64,000 bases of DNA from Mycobacterium sp. ITM-2016-00317 (GTDB lineage Bacteria > Actinomycetota > Actinomycetes > Mycobacteriales > Mycobacteriaceae): NCBI RefSeq assembly GCF_002968295.1, contig NZ_CP134399.1, positions 62,001 to 126,000 on the forward strand, written 5' to 3'. This document shows positions 26,113-34,375 of this stretch, piece by piece; within the stretch, counting starts at the first letter, position 1, and each line of letters starts with the position of its first letter. The notes beneath the pieces were generated by a model that saw nothing but the letters and a program-made list of their open reading frames with translations, was not told the origin of the DNA and ran no database searches. The translations under genes were made by a program, and so were the position numbers.

Positions 26113-26383
26113 GGCTTTAGGTTCTCACGGAACGCCGAAGGGTCTCACGGCTGCGGGCGGGTGGCGCGGTACGCCAGTGATCGCCGGGTTGCCGGCAGGT
26201 GGGCAGGTGGCAGTGCGATGGGCCGTCGAGAAACCGAGTAGTCGACTACTCAAGCCGATCCCGCGCCGACGGACCTACGCTCAACATCCCGGAAGCACAA
26301 ACACTTTCGGCCGACGGAGCGCACTGCGCAATGGTGGCGCTCTCCTGCGCAGACACCGTCTGCGTCCATCGCAAGGAGGACCC

Positions 26384-27457
26384 ATGACGACACCGACCAC
26401 CGCTCCGGCGCGCGGGCTGACACTGGAGGAGATGCGCGCGGCCGCCCCCATCCCGGCCACGGAGACGATGCCGCCCGACATCGCCGCGCTGGTCAAGCCG
26501 GACAGCGGAATCTACATCCGGGCGAACTACACCCCCAACACAGCGTTCCAGGTCGGTGAACTCCCGGGCGCGACCGGTGATTGGCGTGTGCTCGAGTCGG
26601 ACGGCCAGATCAGGTCCACCATTCCGGGACTCGAGCGGACCGAACTCGAATTCGACCCCCGTGCGGCAGCGCCGGACCACGACCTACACACCGAGGGGTA
26701 CCGCCCACCGTGGGTGGAGCAGCGATACCTCCCGGATCTGGCGCCGTATCCGCTCGCCGGCCGGCAGACGGGGCTGCCCGAGGATCGAATGTTCCTGGAG
26801 GCCTTCGCGGCGGAGGCGGAACGCTTCCCGTACCCGTGGCGCACGATCGGCAAGGTGTACACCCCGACAGCAGGCGGGACCGGGTACCTGGTCGGACCGA
26901 ACCTCGTCCTGACGGCTGGGCACGTCATGCCGTGGGACCAGGCGGACTGGTGGGTGCAGTTCATCCCTGCGTATCGAGACGGTGACTCGAACCCGACACC
27001 ATTCGGTTGGTCGTACGTGTCCGAATATCGCGGCTATCGGCCACAGGGCGGCTCACCGTTCGGCTACGACTACGCCCTGTGCAGGCTCTATCAACCACTC
27101 GGCAACGCGCTCGGGTGGATGGGCACGCGCAGCGCAGGGGACGACGATATCGAGAGTCGCAGCTACACGTCGTCCGGCTATCCGGATTCTTACGGGGGCC
27201 GTCCTGCGGTGAACTTCAGTCTCGGCATCCGCGACATCGACAACGACTCTCCGGGTAGAGAGTACGAAACGGTGCACCATGTTTCGTCCGGGTGGTCTGG
27301 CGGGCCCCTCTGGTACTTCGCGGGCACCAATCCGTACGCCATCGGCGTCACGAGCGGGTACGAGAAGGACGGACTCGACCCGACGCGAGACGTATACGCG
27401 GGTTCCTCTGCGATGACCGACCTCGTCAGGTTCGGGTTGGACAACTGGCGACCGTAA
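26384..27457 (+). CDS. Trypsin-like (V8/glutamyl endopeptidase-type) serine protease, no signal peptide visible
   Basis: A 357-residue protein with a chymotrypsin-fold protease domain in its C-terminal two thirds. The catalytic His is in LTAGHVMPW, the Asp in FGYDYALCRL and the Ser in SSGWSGGPLWY, with the spacing of V8-like peptidases. The first 140 residues form a Pro/acid-rich region that may be a propeptide. The N terminus (MTTPTTAPARGLTLEEM) has no hydrophobic export signal, which is odd for a protease of this type. A strong AAGGAGG site precedes ATG 26384. It sits alone, with a divergent promoter region of 270 bases. Confidence 0.82.
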   Translation: MTTPTTAPARGLTLEEMRAAAPIPATETMPPDIAALVKPDSGIYIRANYTPNTAFQVGELPGATGDWRVLESDGQIRSTIPGLERTELEFDPRAAAPDHDLHTEGYRPPWVEQRYLPDLAPYPLAGRQTGLPEDRMFLEAFAAEAERFPYPWRTIGKVYTPTAGGTGYLVGPNLVLTAGHVMPWDQADWWVQFIPAYRDGDSNPTPFGWSYVSEYRGYRPQGGSPFGYDYALCRLYQPLGNALGWMGTRSAGDDDIESRSYTSSGYPDSYGGRPAVNFSLGIRDIDNDSPGREYETVHHVSSGWSGGPLWYFAGTNPYAIGVTSGYEKDGLDPTRDVYAGSSAMTDLVRFGLDNWRP

Positions 27458-27567
27458 CGCCGCAACACGCGTCGGTAACCGGCGCCGCGCCCCGGTAATC
27501 TGAAGCAGCGGCGTTGTTTTCGGGTGGGACTCAAGGTTGCCCGGGTCCTGCGGGTCAGCGGTCGGGA

Positions 27568-28531
27568 TCAGTCGAACATGACGACAGCGCGCCCGACGAT
27601 GTCGCCGCGTCCCAGTGCGTCGAGGCTGTCATTGATGTCGTCGAATTTCGTTGTCACCACGTTGTGTTTGATCTTCCCTTCGCCGGCGAGGGTGAGTACC
27701 TCCTGCAGGTCGTTGTAGTTGCCCCAGAAGGACCCGAAGTAGGATCGCTCGCCGCTGACGAAGGGAAACAGCGGAAGTTCCACCTTCGTGCCCATCAAGC
27801 CCACCTGCGAGAGGGCGCCCTCGGTCGCAAGGATCGACGGCCAGACCGAGGGACTCCTGGGATCCCGCGCAGTCCAGCACGGCATCGACTGTCCGCCGGT
27901 TCGTGAGATCCTCCAGTTGGTTCTGAACGTCCTCGGCGGACTTTCCGCCGACGTTGACCGTGTGGTCTGCGCCGTTGTCGCGGGCGATCGCCAACTTGTC
28001 GTCACTGCGGGCGAAAGCGATGACGGTCGCACCCCCACCCAAGAGTTGGGCGTACTGGATCCCGTAGGCGCCCAGACCACCGATTCCGGTGACGACCACG
28101 GTCCGGCCGGGCCCGAGCTTGCCGGCATCACGCAGTTTCTTCATGCCCCGATACGGCGTGAGGCCCGCGTCGGTCAGCGGCGCGAGCAACTCCGGTGCGG
28201 CGCCGGTTTCCGGGATGGGAATGACATGGTCATAGGGTGCGACGACGTATTCGGCGAACCCTCCATCACAGGCGAAGCCCACCAACTGTCCGTTGGCGCA
28301 GAGCTGTTGGTTGCCTTCGCGGCATTGGCGGCACGTGCCGTCGCCCCAGTTCGGATTGAGGACACGAGGTCGCCTTCGGCCAGCCGGCGCCCGGCACCCC
28401 TGAGCCCAGCGCAGCCACCGTGCCGGCCACCTCATGCCCGGGGGTCAAGGGGAGGCTCAACGGCAGGAGGCCACAGAAGTAGCCGTCGAGTGCGCGGCCA
28501 CGGGAACTGGGCACAAGGCTTTAATAGCTCG
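27568..28531 (-). pseudogene. Zinc-dependent alcohol dehydrogenase, decayed
   Basis: The remains of an NAD-dependent zinc alcohol dehydrogenase. Fragments in order: PLTPGHEVAGTVAALGSGV (catalytic-zinc His region), then in another frame GTCRQCREGNQQLC (structural zinc Cys cluster) and GIGGLGAYGIQYAQLLG (Rossmann), and in a third frame GALSQVGLMGTKVELPLF through KFDDINDSLDALGRGDI to the end. Single-base shifts are near 28380-28400 and near 27840, and the N-terminal 30 or so residues are missing. A related fragment lies at 48.0-48.4 kb. Not functional as read. Confidence 0.8.
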
Positions 28532-28707
28532 ACGCGCTAGTCAGAAGGTGTCCAATTGAGAACTGTGTGGGCGTTTTGTATGCGACCTGCACACAGCGGT
28601 TCGAGAAGTCGGGGCCAGAGTTCAGTGCGCGCTGCGACAGTGCTTCCTGCACATGATGATCTGTGCACCTCTGGTGAAGGGACCAGTGCCGGTTCTACTC
28701 TGGCCTG

Positions 28708-29532
28708 GTGTCCAATAGGAACACGCGGCTCGCGGAGTTTCTCCGGCAACACCGGGCCAGGCTCCAGCCGAGCGATGTCGGGTTGCCGGCGGGCAGTCGA
28801 CGCCGCGTGGCAGGGCTGCGTCGGGAAGAGGTGGCGAGCCTGGCCGGCATCAGCGCCGACTACTACCACCGCATCGAACAAGGTCGAGAGCGGCCGTCCG
28901 ACCAGGTGCTCTGCGCGATAGCCCGTGCCCTGCGACTCGGTCCCGATGCTGTGGAGTATCTGCGGAATCTGGTGACGTACAACGGGTCCCGGCAACCAGT
29001 GGATCGGGTGGAGCGGTCGATCAACCCCGCCCTGCAAGTTCTGATCGACAGCTGGCACGTGTCGCCGGCGAGCATCCACGACAGCTCCGCCACCGTGGTG
29101 ATGGCCAACGGGTGCGCTGCTGAGTTGACGGCGAGCTTCGCGGTCGGCGGAAATCCGGTCCGCAGCCTGTTCCTCGACGAGCGGATGCGGGAGTTCTGCC
29201 GCAACTGGGACGGTCTGACGGCGTGGGCGGTCCGGTGGCTTCGTGACTTCGCCGGCCACCATCCGGACCCCAAGGTGGACGCGTTGATCGAGGAACTGCG
29301 CGCGCACAGTGCACACTTCCGCACGCTGTGGGCCACCTATGACGTCAGACGTCACAGCCGTGGTCTCCTGTTGATCGACCACCCGAGGGTTGGGCCGCTC
29401 GATCTGCATTTCCAGCAACTGGGCCTGCGCGGAAGCGAGTTCATCATGGTGGTCTACTGGGCCGATCCCGGCTCGCCGTCGGAGGCGGCGCTGCGGGCGT
29501 TGAGCGAGTGCCGGATGCCCGGCGTGCTCTGA
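28708..29532 (+). CDS. XRE-family regulator with MmyB-like ligand-binding domain
   Basis: A 274-residue regulator. The N-terminal helix-turn-helix is RREEVASLAGISADYYHRIEQGRERPSDQVL near residues 35-65, and the C-terminal domain from about residue 105 (PALQVLIDSWHVSPASIHD) is the MmyB-like PAS-type domain that binds fatty-acid-like ligands. Genes of this type usually regulate an adjacent dehydrogenase transcribed divergently; here the neighbour is the decayed alcohol dehydrogenase, and a decayed GMC oxidase lies downstream. The regulator itself appears intact. GTG at 28708. Confidence 0.85.
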   Translation: MSNRNTRLAEFLRQHRARLQPSDVGLPAGSRRRVAGLRREEVASLAGISADYYHRIEQGRERPSDQVLCAIARALRLGPDAVEYLRNLVTYNGSRQPVDRVERSINPALQVLIDSWHVSPASIHDSSATVVMANGCAAELTASFAVGGNPVRSLFLDERMREFCRNWDGLTAWAVRWLRDFAGHHPDPKVDALIEELRAHSAHFRTLWATYDVRRHSRGLLLIDHPRVGPLDLHFQQLGLRGSEFIMVVYWADPGSPSEAALRALSECRMPGVL

Positions 29533-29707
29533 AGGCCATCACCTGCGGCTCCGGATGCCGTCCGAGGCCGACGACGACTGACGCCGCAAGTCCCGGGCGG
29601 GAGCGGGTCGACGGTAGTCCTGCTGGTACTAGGAGATGTCCGGCCTGGGCAGCGGAGCGCGATGCGGCCACGCTGACAGCGTGAGTGTGCATGAACACCG
29701 GTCGGGC

Positions 29708-30305
29708 AGACCAATTACGCCGAGACGTCGATGGCGTGGCGCAGCGACCCGTCGCTGGCCGGCCCCGACATGCAGATGATGTTCATCCACGTGCCGAAGT
29801 CCCGCCGCACCTGTCCGCCCCCGCGAACAGCTTCACGTTCGCAGTCGCCGTGATGGTGCCCGAATCGCGCGGGTCGATCCGGCTCGCAGGGCCCGATCCG
29901 CAGACCCCGCCGCTCATCGATCCGAACTACCTCGGAGTGGAGTCCGACCTGCGGCGGATGGTCGAGGGCATCGGGGCGGCGCGCGAGATCGCGGCCAGTG
30001 AGCCGTTCGCCGCCTGGCGTGCGCGCGAGGTGCTGCCGGGTCCCGAGGCGGCCGACTCGAGAGCGTTGCGCTCCTACCTGCCCACCGCCGCCGTCACCTA
30101 TTTCCACCCGGTGGGCACCTGCACGATGGGTGCCGGCTCGGAGTCGGTGGTGGATCCCGAACTGCGGGTGCACGGTCTGGACGGCCTACGGGTGGCGGAC
30201 GCCTCGGTGATGCCTCGAGTCGTGTCGGTCAACACCAATGCCGCGACGATCATGATCGGCGAGAAGGCCGCCGACCTGATTCGCTTCGGCGCCATGGAAG
30301 GTTGA
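29708..30305 (+). pseudogene. GMC-family oxidoreductase, C-terminal remnant
   Basis: Only the C-terminal third of a choline dehydrogenase/glucose oxidase-type flavoprotein remains. The early part (NYAETSMAWRSDP, MQMMFIHVP) is in one frame; at about 29800 a single-base shift moves to the frame reading PHLSAPANSFTFAVAVMVPES and the conserved end TYFHPVGTCTMG (active-site His) and NTNAATIMIGEKAADLI. The N-terminal FAD-binding half is absent. With the nearby dead alcohol dehydrogenase this marks a zone of decaying alcohol-oxidation genes. Confidence 0.8.
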
Positions 30306-30471
30306 TATCCAGCACCTCGCGTATCTGGGTCGCGCGGGGAGTTCCGGCAGTTCTCCAGAGCCGGACCTCGGTGCTTCCCGGACGATGTTCTGTGCCTCGA
30401 GGATAGGCCGAGGCTGTTTGCCATGTGGCGAAGTCGCTTTCGCTCATCGACCCTCCGCAGGGATCAGACGT

Positions 30472-31023
30472 TCACTTCAGTGGCTCGGGCGTGAAGGTGA
30501 CGTCGACACCGCCCACGGTCATCGTCACCTGACCTTCCATCACCATCACCTGCGCCGAGACCCGTCGATCGACAGTCTGTGCCAGTTGCTGCACCGGGGC
30601 GTGCGGTATCTGCACCACCGACAGGTTCGGCAGCCCCGCCACTTTGGGTCCCACGGTGCGCCACCAGGTGGCCACGCCCGCGGCGAACGGGAACAGCAGC
30701 ACCTGGTCGGCCCGGCTGGCAGCCTTCCCCAAGGCGCGTTCATCGGGTTGGCCGACGTTGATCCACTCCAGGATCCGGCCCGTGTAGTCCGCGAGCTGCA
30801 AGTCCGGTACGCCAGGGGTGGACAGGCCCGGCCCGAACGCCAACTCACCGTCGACGTCGCTGAGCCGGTGCGCGCGCAGCCCAAACGCCAATAACCGCAC
30901 CACCATCCGCTCATCGGTCTCACTGGGATGACGGGCCACGGTCAGCGTGTGATCGGCGTAGTAGCCGTGATCGACATCGGAGACGCCAAGTTCGACTTTG
31001 AACACTGTTGCAGAAAGGGCCAC
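30472..31023 (-). CDS. YaeQ-family protein
   Basis: A 183-residue protein matching YaeQ from end to end: MALSATVFKVEL, then YYADHTLTVARHPSETDERMVVRLLAFGLRAH, the family's best-conserved block. YaeQ has a nuclease-like (PD-(D/E)xK-related) fold; its physiological role is poorly defined. Length and start are as expected. It stands between the GMC remnant and a 345-base gene-free stretch. Confidence 0.88.
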   Translation of the reverse strand: MALSATVFKVELGVSDVDHGYYADHTLTVARHPSETDERMVVRLLAFGLRAHRLSDVDGELAFGPGLSTPGVPDLQLADYTGRILEWINVGQPDERALGKAASRADQVLLFPFAAGVATWWRTVGPKVAGLPNLSVVQIPHAPVQQLAQTVDRRVSAQVMVMEGQVTMTVGGVDVTFTPEPLK

Positions 31024-31368
31024 ATCATAGTGTCCACCCTGGTGGTGTCTCCCGGGCGGGCAGGCTGCCTCCAGTGATCAGGACGCCGCGCTGGTCGGCG
31101 GATCGAGTAGCTGGCAGACCCCGAACCGAATCATGCAGCAACGCCCGATCAACCGCGTCCCTCTTCGATCGCCGGCTGTTCATCGTCGTCATCGGCGACG
31201 GACCCGCGGGGAGCCTGGAGCCGTACATCCGATCCGACGAATTGCTGGAACAACTCGACTCCGCTGCATCGAGCGTAAGTCGACGGCCGGGGTGGAGGTG
31301 TCGTAGGGGTCAGGGCACCGCGGAGCGTCACGCAGTATGGCGACCTGCCAGGCGTCGGTAGCAGTCGC
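31024..31368. other. Gene-free stretch
   Basis: About 345 bases between yaeQ and the acetyltransferase gene. A forward open frame across it (31008-31361) reads VVIGDGPAGSLEPYIRSDELL in the middle but matches no family I recognise and overlaps the yaeQ start. It probably contains the yaeQ promoter and some degraded sequence. Confidence 0.5.
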
Positions 31369-31701
31369 TCAGTGCGCGGACAGGACGCGTTCGATGTCGT
31401 CGGTCACGGGGTCGGCGATGTCTTGGAATTCGGGGTGCTTGTCGATGTAGCCGGCGACCATCGAGCACACCGGCACGACCCGCTTGCCCGCCGCGCGGGT
31501 GGCCGTCAGCGCCTCGCCCACCAGGATCGACGCCAGGCCGCGTCCGCGGAACTCGTCGTCGATCTCGGTGTGCGGGAAGATGCGCTGATCCCCGTGGTCG
31601 ACGAACTCGGTGAAGCCTGCCGTGGTGCCGTCGACGGCGATGCTGAAGCGGTCGGACTCCTCGGTGACCTTGGTGGGCGCGCCGGTCTTGTCGGTGGTCA
31701 T
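31369..31701 (-). CDS. Small GNAT-type N-acetyltransferase (YjdJ-like)
   Basis: A 110-residue single-domain acetyltransferase. ISVDG-type strands are followed by HTEIDDEFRGRGLASILVGEAL, where the RGRGLAS segment is the acetyl-CoA pyrophosphate-binding loop, and by VPVCSMVAGYIDKHPEFQD, the signature of the short YjdJ-like GNAT group. The substrate is unknown. It is eight bases downstream of the pirin gene on the same strand, so the two are probably cotranscribed. Confidence 0.85.
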   Translation of the reverse strand: MTTDKTGAPTKVTEESDRFSIAVDGTTAGFTEFVDHGDQRIFPHTEIDDEFRGRGLASILVGEALTATRAAGKRVVPVCSMVAGYIDKHPEFQDIADPVTDDIERVLSAH

Positions 31702-31709
31702 GACCTCCT

Positions 31710-32675
31710 CTATACCTCAGGGAGCGGCCGGGGACGCAGGGTCGCGTTCGGCAGCGGCGGGGCGGGCAGCCGCGTCACCGCGCCCTGGTAGCCGTCGACC
31801 GCACCGAAGCGGGCGTCGTGGTCCTGCCACTGCTCGCGGTATCTGACGATGTCGTCGTGGCTGCGGCCCACGAAGTTCCACCACATCACCAGCTCCTCGG
31901 TGAACGGTGTGCCGCCGAGCAGCAGTAACCGCGCCGGGCTGTCGCCGCGGTTGGCGAGGTGCAGCCGGTGGTGTCCGGTGCCCTGGAACGCGAGGTCGGC
32001 GACGGCCAGCGTCGACCCGCAGGCCTCCACGTCTCCCTGGTCGACGAGCACGCCGTGCTCGAAGTCGCCGTCGATGTCGAAGGTGACCTCGACGCCGGGC
32101 TCGAGGTCGAGCTGCGCGCCGAGCAGCGGCGTGAAGGTGTGCACCGGGGAGCGTTCGCCGTCGAGCTCGCCCAGGAACACGCGGGTGGTCAGCCCGCCGG
32201 CGGTGCGGGGTGCCGGGGCGTAATGGGCGAAGTCGCGGTCGGTGTCGCGGTCGGACCCGGGCAACGCGACCCACAGCTGCGCGCCGTGCAGCACCGTGGT
32301 CGACGATGTGGTGACCTCCGAGTGGCAGATGCCCGCGCCGGCGGTCATCAGGTTCAGCTCACCGGGGCGCACCATCGCGTGCACACCCGCGCTGTCGCGG
32401 TGCTCGACCTCACCGCTGAACAGCCAGCTGACCGTCTGCAGACCGGTGTGCGGGTGCGGGGGGACGTCCATGCCGGTGCCCCCGCGGACGTCGTGCGGGC
32501 CGTAGTGGTCGGCGAAACACCACGCCCCGATCAGCGAACGCTCACGCTGGGGCAAGGTGCGCCGGACCCGGATCGCCCGCGGACCACCGAGGGGCACCTC
32601 GCGCGGATGCAGCACCCCGGTGAACCCCGAAGCCACACAGTCGACTTCAGCGGGTGCGGGTTCGGTGTTGCTCAT
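31710..32675 (-). CDS. Pirin family protein
   Basis: A 321-residue bicupin. The N-terminal cupin contains the metal-ligand set HPHTGLQTVSWLFSGEVEHRDS and then AGICHSE, which is the pirin signature; the C-terminal cupin is more divergent. Bacterial pirins have been linked to redox sensing, quercetinase activity and control of pyruvate metabolism. ATG 32675 is chosen because it starts immediately before the conserved domain; upstream frame is non-conserved. Probably in an operon with the GNAT gene. Confidence 0.88.
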   Translation of the reverse strand: MSNTEPAPAEVDCVASGFTGVLHPREVPLGGPRAIRVRRTLPQRERSLIGAWCFADHYGPHDVRGGTGMDVPPHPHTGLQTVSWLFSGEVEHRDSAGVHAMVRPGELNLMTAGAGICHSEVTTSSTTVLHGAQLWVALPGSDRDTDRDFAHYAPAPRTAGGLTTRVFLGELDGERSPVHTFTPLLGAQLDLEPGVEVTFDIDGDFEHGVLVDQGDVEACGSTLAVADLAFQGTGHHRLHLANRGDSPARLLLLGGTPFTEELVMWWNFVGRSHDDIVRYREQWQDHDARFGAVDGYQGAVTRLPAPPLPNATLRPRPLPEV

Positions 32676-32736
32676 CGCTCCACAGTAGGCGCTGTCGCGC
32701 ACGCCGTGACCGCGAGCGGAGGACAGGTCGGGATAT

Positions 32737-33243
32737 TCACTCGGATGCGCCAAGGGCTGCGCGCGCATCTTTGAGGGACAGCAGTAGATGCAATGGGTCT
32801 GTCGGTGACGGCTCGAAGTTGAAGTGCGCGTAGAACGCCCGCGCGTCCTCGTGAAGGGCGTGCACGAGAAGAGCGCGCACGCCGACGATCTCAGCGGCCG
32901 CCACCGCGCGGATGATCGCGTCACGCAGTAGGTGGGCGCCCAATCCTTTCCGTTGATGCCTGCGGTCAACCGCCAACCGCGAGAGCAGGATCACGGGCAC
33001 GGGGTCGGGCATGTTGCGGCGCACTCGTCCCGGCGCGTAGCGCCGGTCTACAGCGGCCGACGCCAGTGCGTAATACCCAACCACGCTCCCCTCTTGACAG
33101 GTCACGAAACATCGTGGCGCCCCCTCGATGTGGTTGGCTGACGCGCGGCCTTTCAAGTACGCGTCCAGGCTGGGCTCACCGCTGTCGAAGTGGTCGACTT
33201 CGTCCGCTCCGCTGATGGGCCGCGGGGCGCTGTAACCGCTCAC
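32737..33243 (-). CDS. GNAT toxin of a TacAT-type toxin-antitoxin pair
   Basis: A 168-residue acetyltransferase of the TacT/AtaT group, which blocks translation by acetylating charged tRNA. The N terminus (HFDSGEPSLDAYLKGRASANH) and the acetyl-CoA loop RRHQRKGLGAHLLRDA fit this group, as does YALASAAV before it and the FYAHFNFEPSP C-terminal motif with the catalytic Tyr. It overlaps the upstream DUF1778 antitoxin gene by four bases, the standard layout of the module. Confidence 0.85.
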   Translation of the reverse strand: MSGYSAPRPISGADEVDHFDSGEPSLDAYLKGRASANHIEGAPRCFVTCQEGSVVGYYALASAAVDRRYAPGRVRRNMPDPVPVILLSRLAVDRRHQRKGLGAHLLRDAIIRAVAAAEIVGVRALLVHALHEDARAFYAHFNFEPSPTDPLHLLLSLKDARAALGASE

Positions 33244-33509
33244 TCGTCGAAGATCGAGGGCTCCGCGAACAACTTCGCCAACCGAGGCTTAGGGGACACC
33301 GGACGGTCCAACACGGACAGGAACTTCGACCAGGCTGATTCGTCCAGCATGAACAACCGGCGGTCGGCAAGCACTTCCCGGGCACGAGCCAGGGTTGCAG
33401 TCACGGTGAAATTGGTCAGGTCTGTCCCCTCTACCTCGGCAGCACGACGGATCAGCGCGTCTTGCTCTGCGGTCAGACGCACGGCAAATCGTTCTGTCTT
33501 GGTAGCCAT
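33240..33509 (-). CDS. DUF1778 ribbon-helix-helix antitoxin
   Basis: An 89-residue antitoxin. RFAVRLTAEQDALIRRAAEVEGTDLTNFTVTATLARA is the DUF1778 ribbon-helix-helix DNA-binding domain, and the tail (LDRPVSPKPRLAKLFAEPSIFDE) is the toxin-neutralising segment that wraps the GNAT partner. ATG 33509 begins at the conserved MATKTERF. Such antitoxins also repress their own operon. Coupled by a 4-base overlap to the toxin gene. Confidence 0.87.
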   Translation of the reverse strand: MATKTERFAVRLTAEQDALIRRAAEVEGTDLTNFTVTATLARAREVLADRRLFMLDESAWSKFLSVLDRPVSPKPRLAKLFAEPSIFDE

Positions 33510-33588
33510 GGAACGATTGTGCGCCCGGTAGGCATACAGGTCAACGCGGCTGTGCGTATGTCCACAGGACACCGCGGGTGTTCTTCGC

Positions 33589-34023
33589 TCATGCTGGTCC
33601 CGTGACTGCTGGCGCAGCCATCGCGGCACGGATCACCTCGAGGTCGTGATCGTCGATCCGGAACACGCCGAAGCGGAACTTGTAACCCCAGCGGGCCTTG
33701 TCCTCGATGAAATTCAGGTCGTCGAGCAGCGGCCGGATCGGCGTCTCGGTGCAGTCCAGAAAGTCCACGTTGCGCCGCCACGGTTGGAAGTCCGGCGATA
33801 TCTCCGCCTGGTAGGGCTCGTCGTCGGCGATCTGACCGATCGCGGTGAACGCCTGCAGCGGCTCCCCGTCGGGATAGGTGGTCTTGGGGGAGTAGAAGAC
33901 GAGCCAGTCACCTCGCTCCATCTTGCGCAGCATGTGCGGCTTGCCGTGATTGGCCTGGGCGAAGCGACCGCGAACACCGCGTTCGACGTGATCGCGGCTG
34001 ACCGTGTTGATCCAGTTCGTCAT
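33589..34023 (-). CDS. EVE-domain protein
   Basis: A 144-residue protein consisting of a single EVE (PUA-like) domain: WINTVSRDHVERGVRGRFAQANHGK at the start, then MERGDWLVFYSPKTTYPDG and FTAIGQIADDEPYQ. EVE domains bind modified bases in nucleic acids. It is preceded by a 130-base gap to the toxin-antitoxin pair and divergent from the DivIVA-like gene. The role in the cell is unknown. Confidence 0.85.
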   Translation of the reverse strand: MTNWINTVSRDHVERGVRGRFAQANHGKPHMLRKMERGDWLVFYSPKTTYPDGEPLQAFTAIGQIADDEPYQAEISPDFQPWRRNVDFLDCTETPIRPLLDDLNFIEDKARWGYKFRFGVFRIDDHDLEVIRAAMAAPAVTGPA

Positions 34024-34105
34024 GACCGCACGCTATGTCCGGCGCCCGACAATCCACAGGGCCACTTCGGCCCCCTGTGGATAACTCGGCCATTACTGTG
34101 GCGCC

Positions 34106-34375
34106 ATGACCGACGGCGCCGTCACGGCCGACCATCTCCGCAACGTCACCTTCGAGAAGCCGCCGTGGCCGAAGCGCGGATACAACGAGAAGGCGGTCAC
34201 CGATTTCCTGGCGCTGTGCGCGCGCCGGCTCGACGGCCGCGGTCACCTGACCGCCGAGGACGTGCGCCACGTGCGCTTCAACAAGCCGCCGTTCGGCAAG
34301 CGGGGCTTCGACGAGGACCAGGTCGACGCGCTGCTCGCCGAGATCGCCGCGGCCATCGCCGAACTCGATGGCTGA
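34106..34375 (+). CDS. DivIVA-domain repeat protein
   Basis: An 89-residue protein made almost entirely of two tandem copies of a short motif: VTFEKPPWPKRGYNEKAVTDFL at residues 14-35 and VRFNKPPFGKRGFDEDQVDALL near residues 53-74. This is the N-terminal lipid-binding DivIVA motif (F-x-K-P-P-x-x-x-R-G-Y) without the long coiled coil. Wag31-like proteins use it at cell poles. The stop overlaps the carboxylase start by eight bases, so the two are cotranscribed. A link between envelope growth and acyl-CoA carboxylation is inference. Confidence 0.8.
   Translation: MTDGAVTADHLRNVTFEKPPWPKRGYNEKAVTDFLALCARRLDGRGHLTAEDVRHVRFNKPPFGKRGFDEDQVDALLAEIAAAIAELDG

Noticed and set aside
31008..31361. A 117-residue forward ORF
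   Set aside because: It overlaps the yaeQ start, lacks a ribosome site and shows no recognisable domain.
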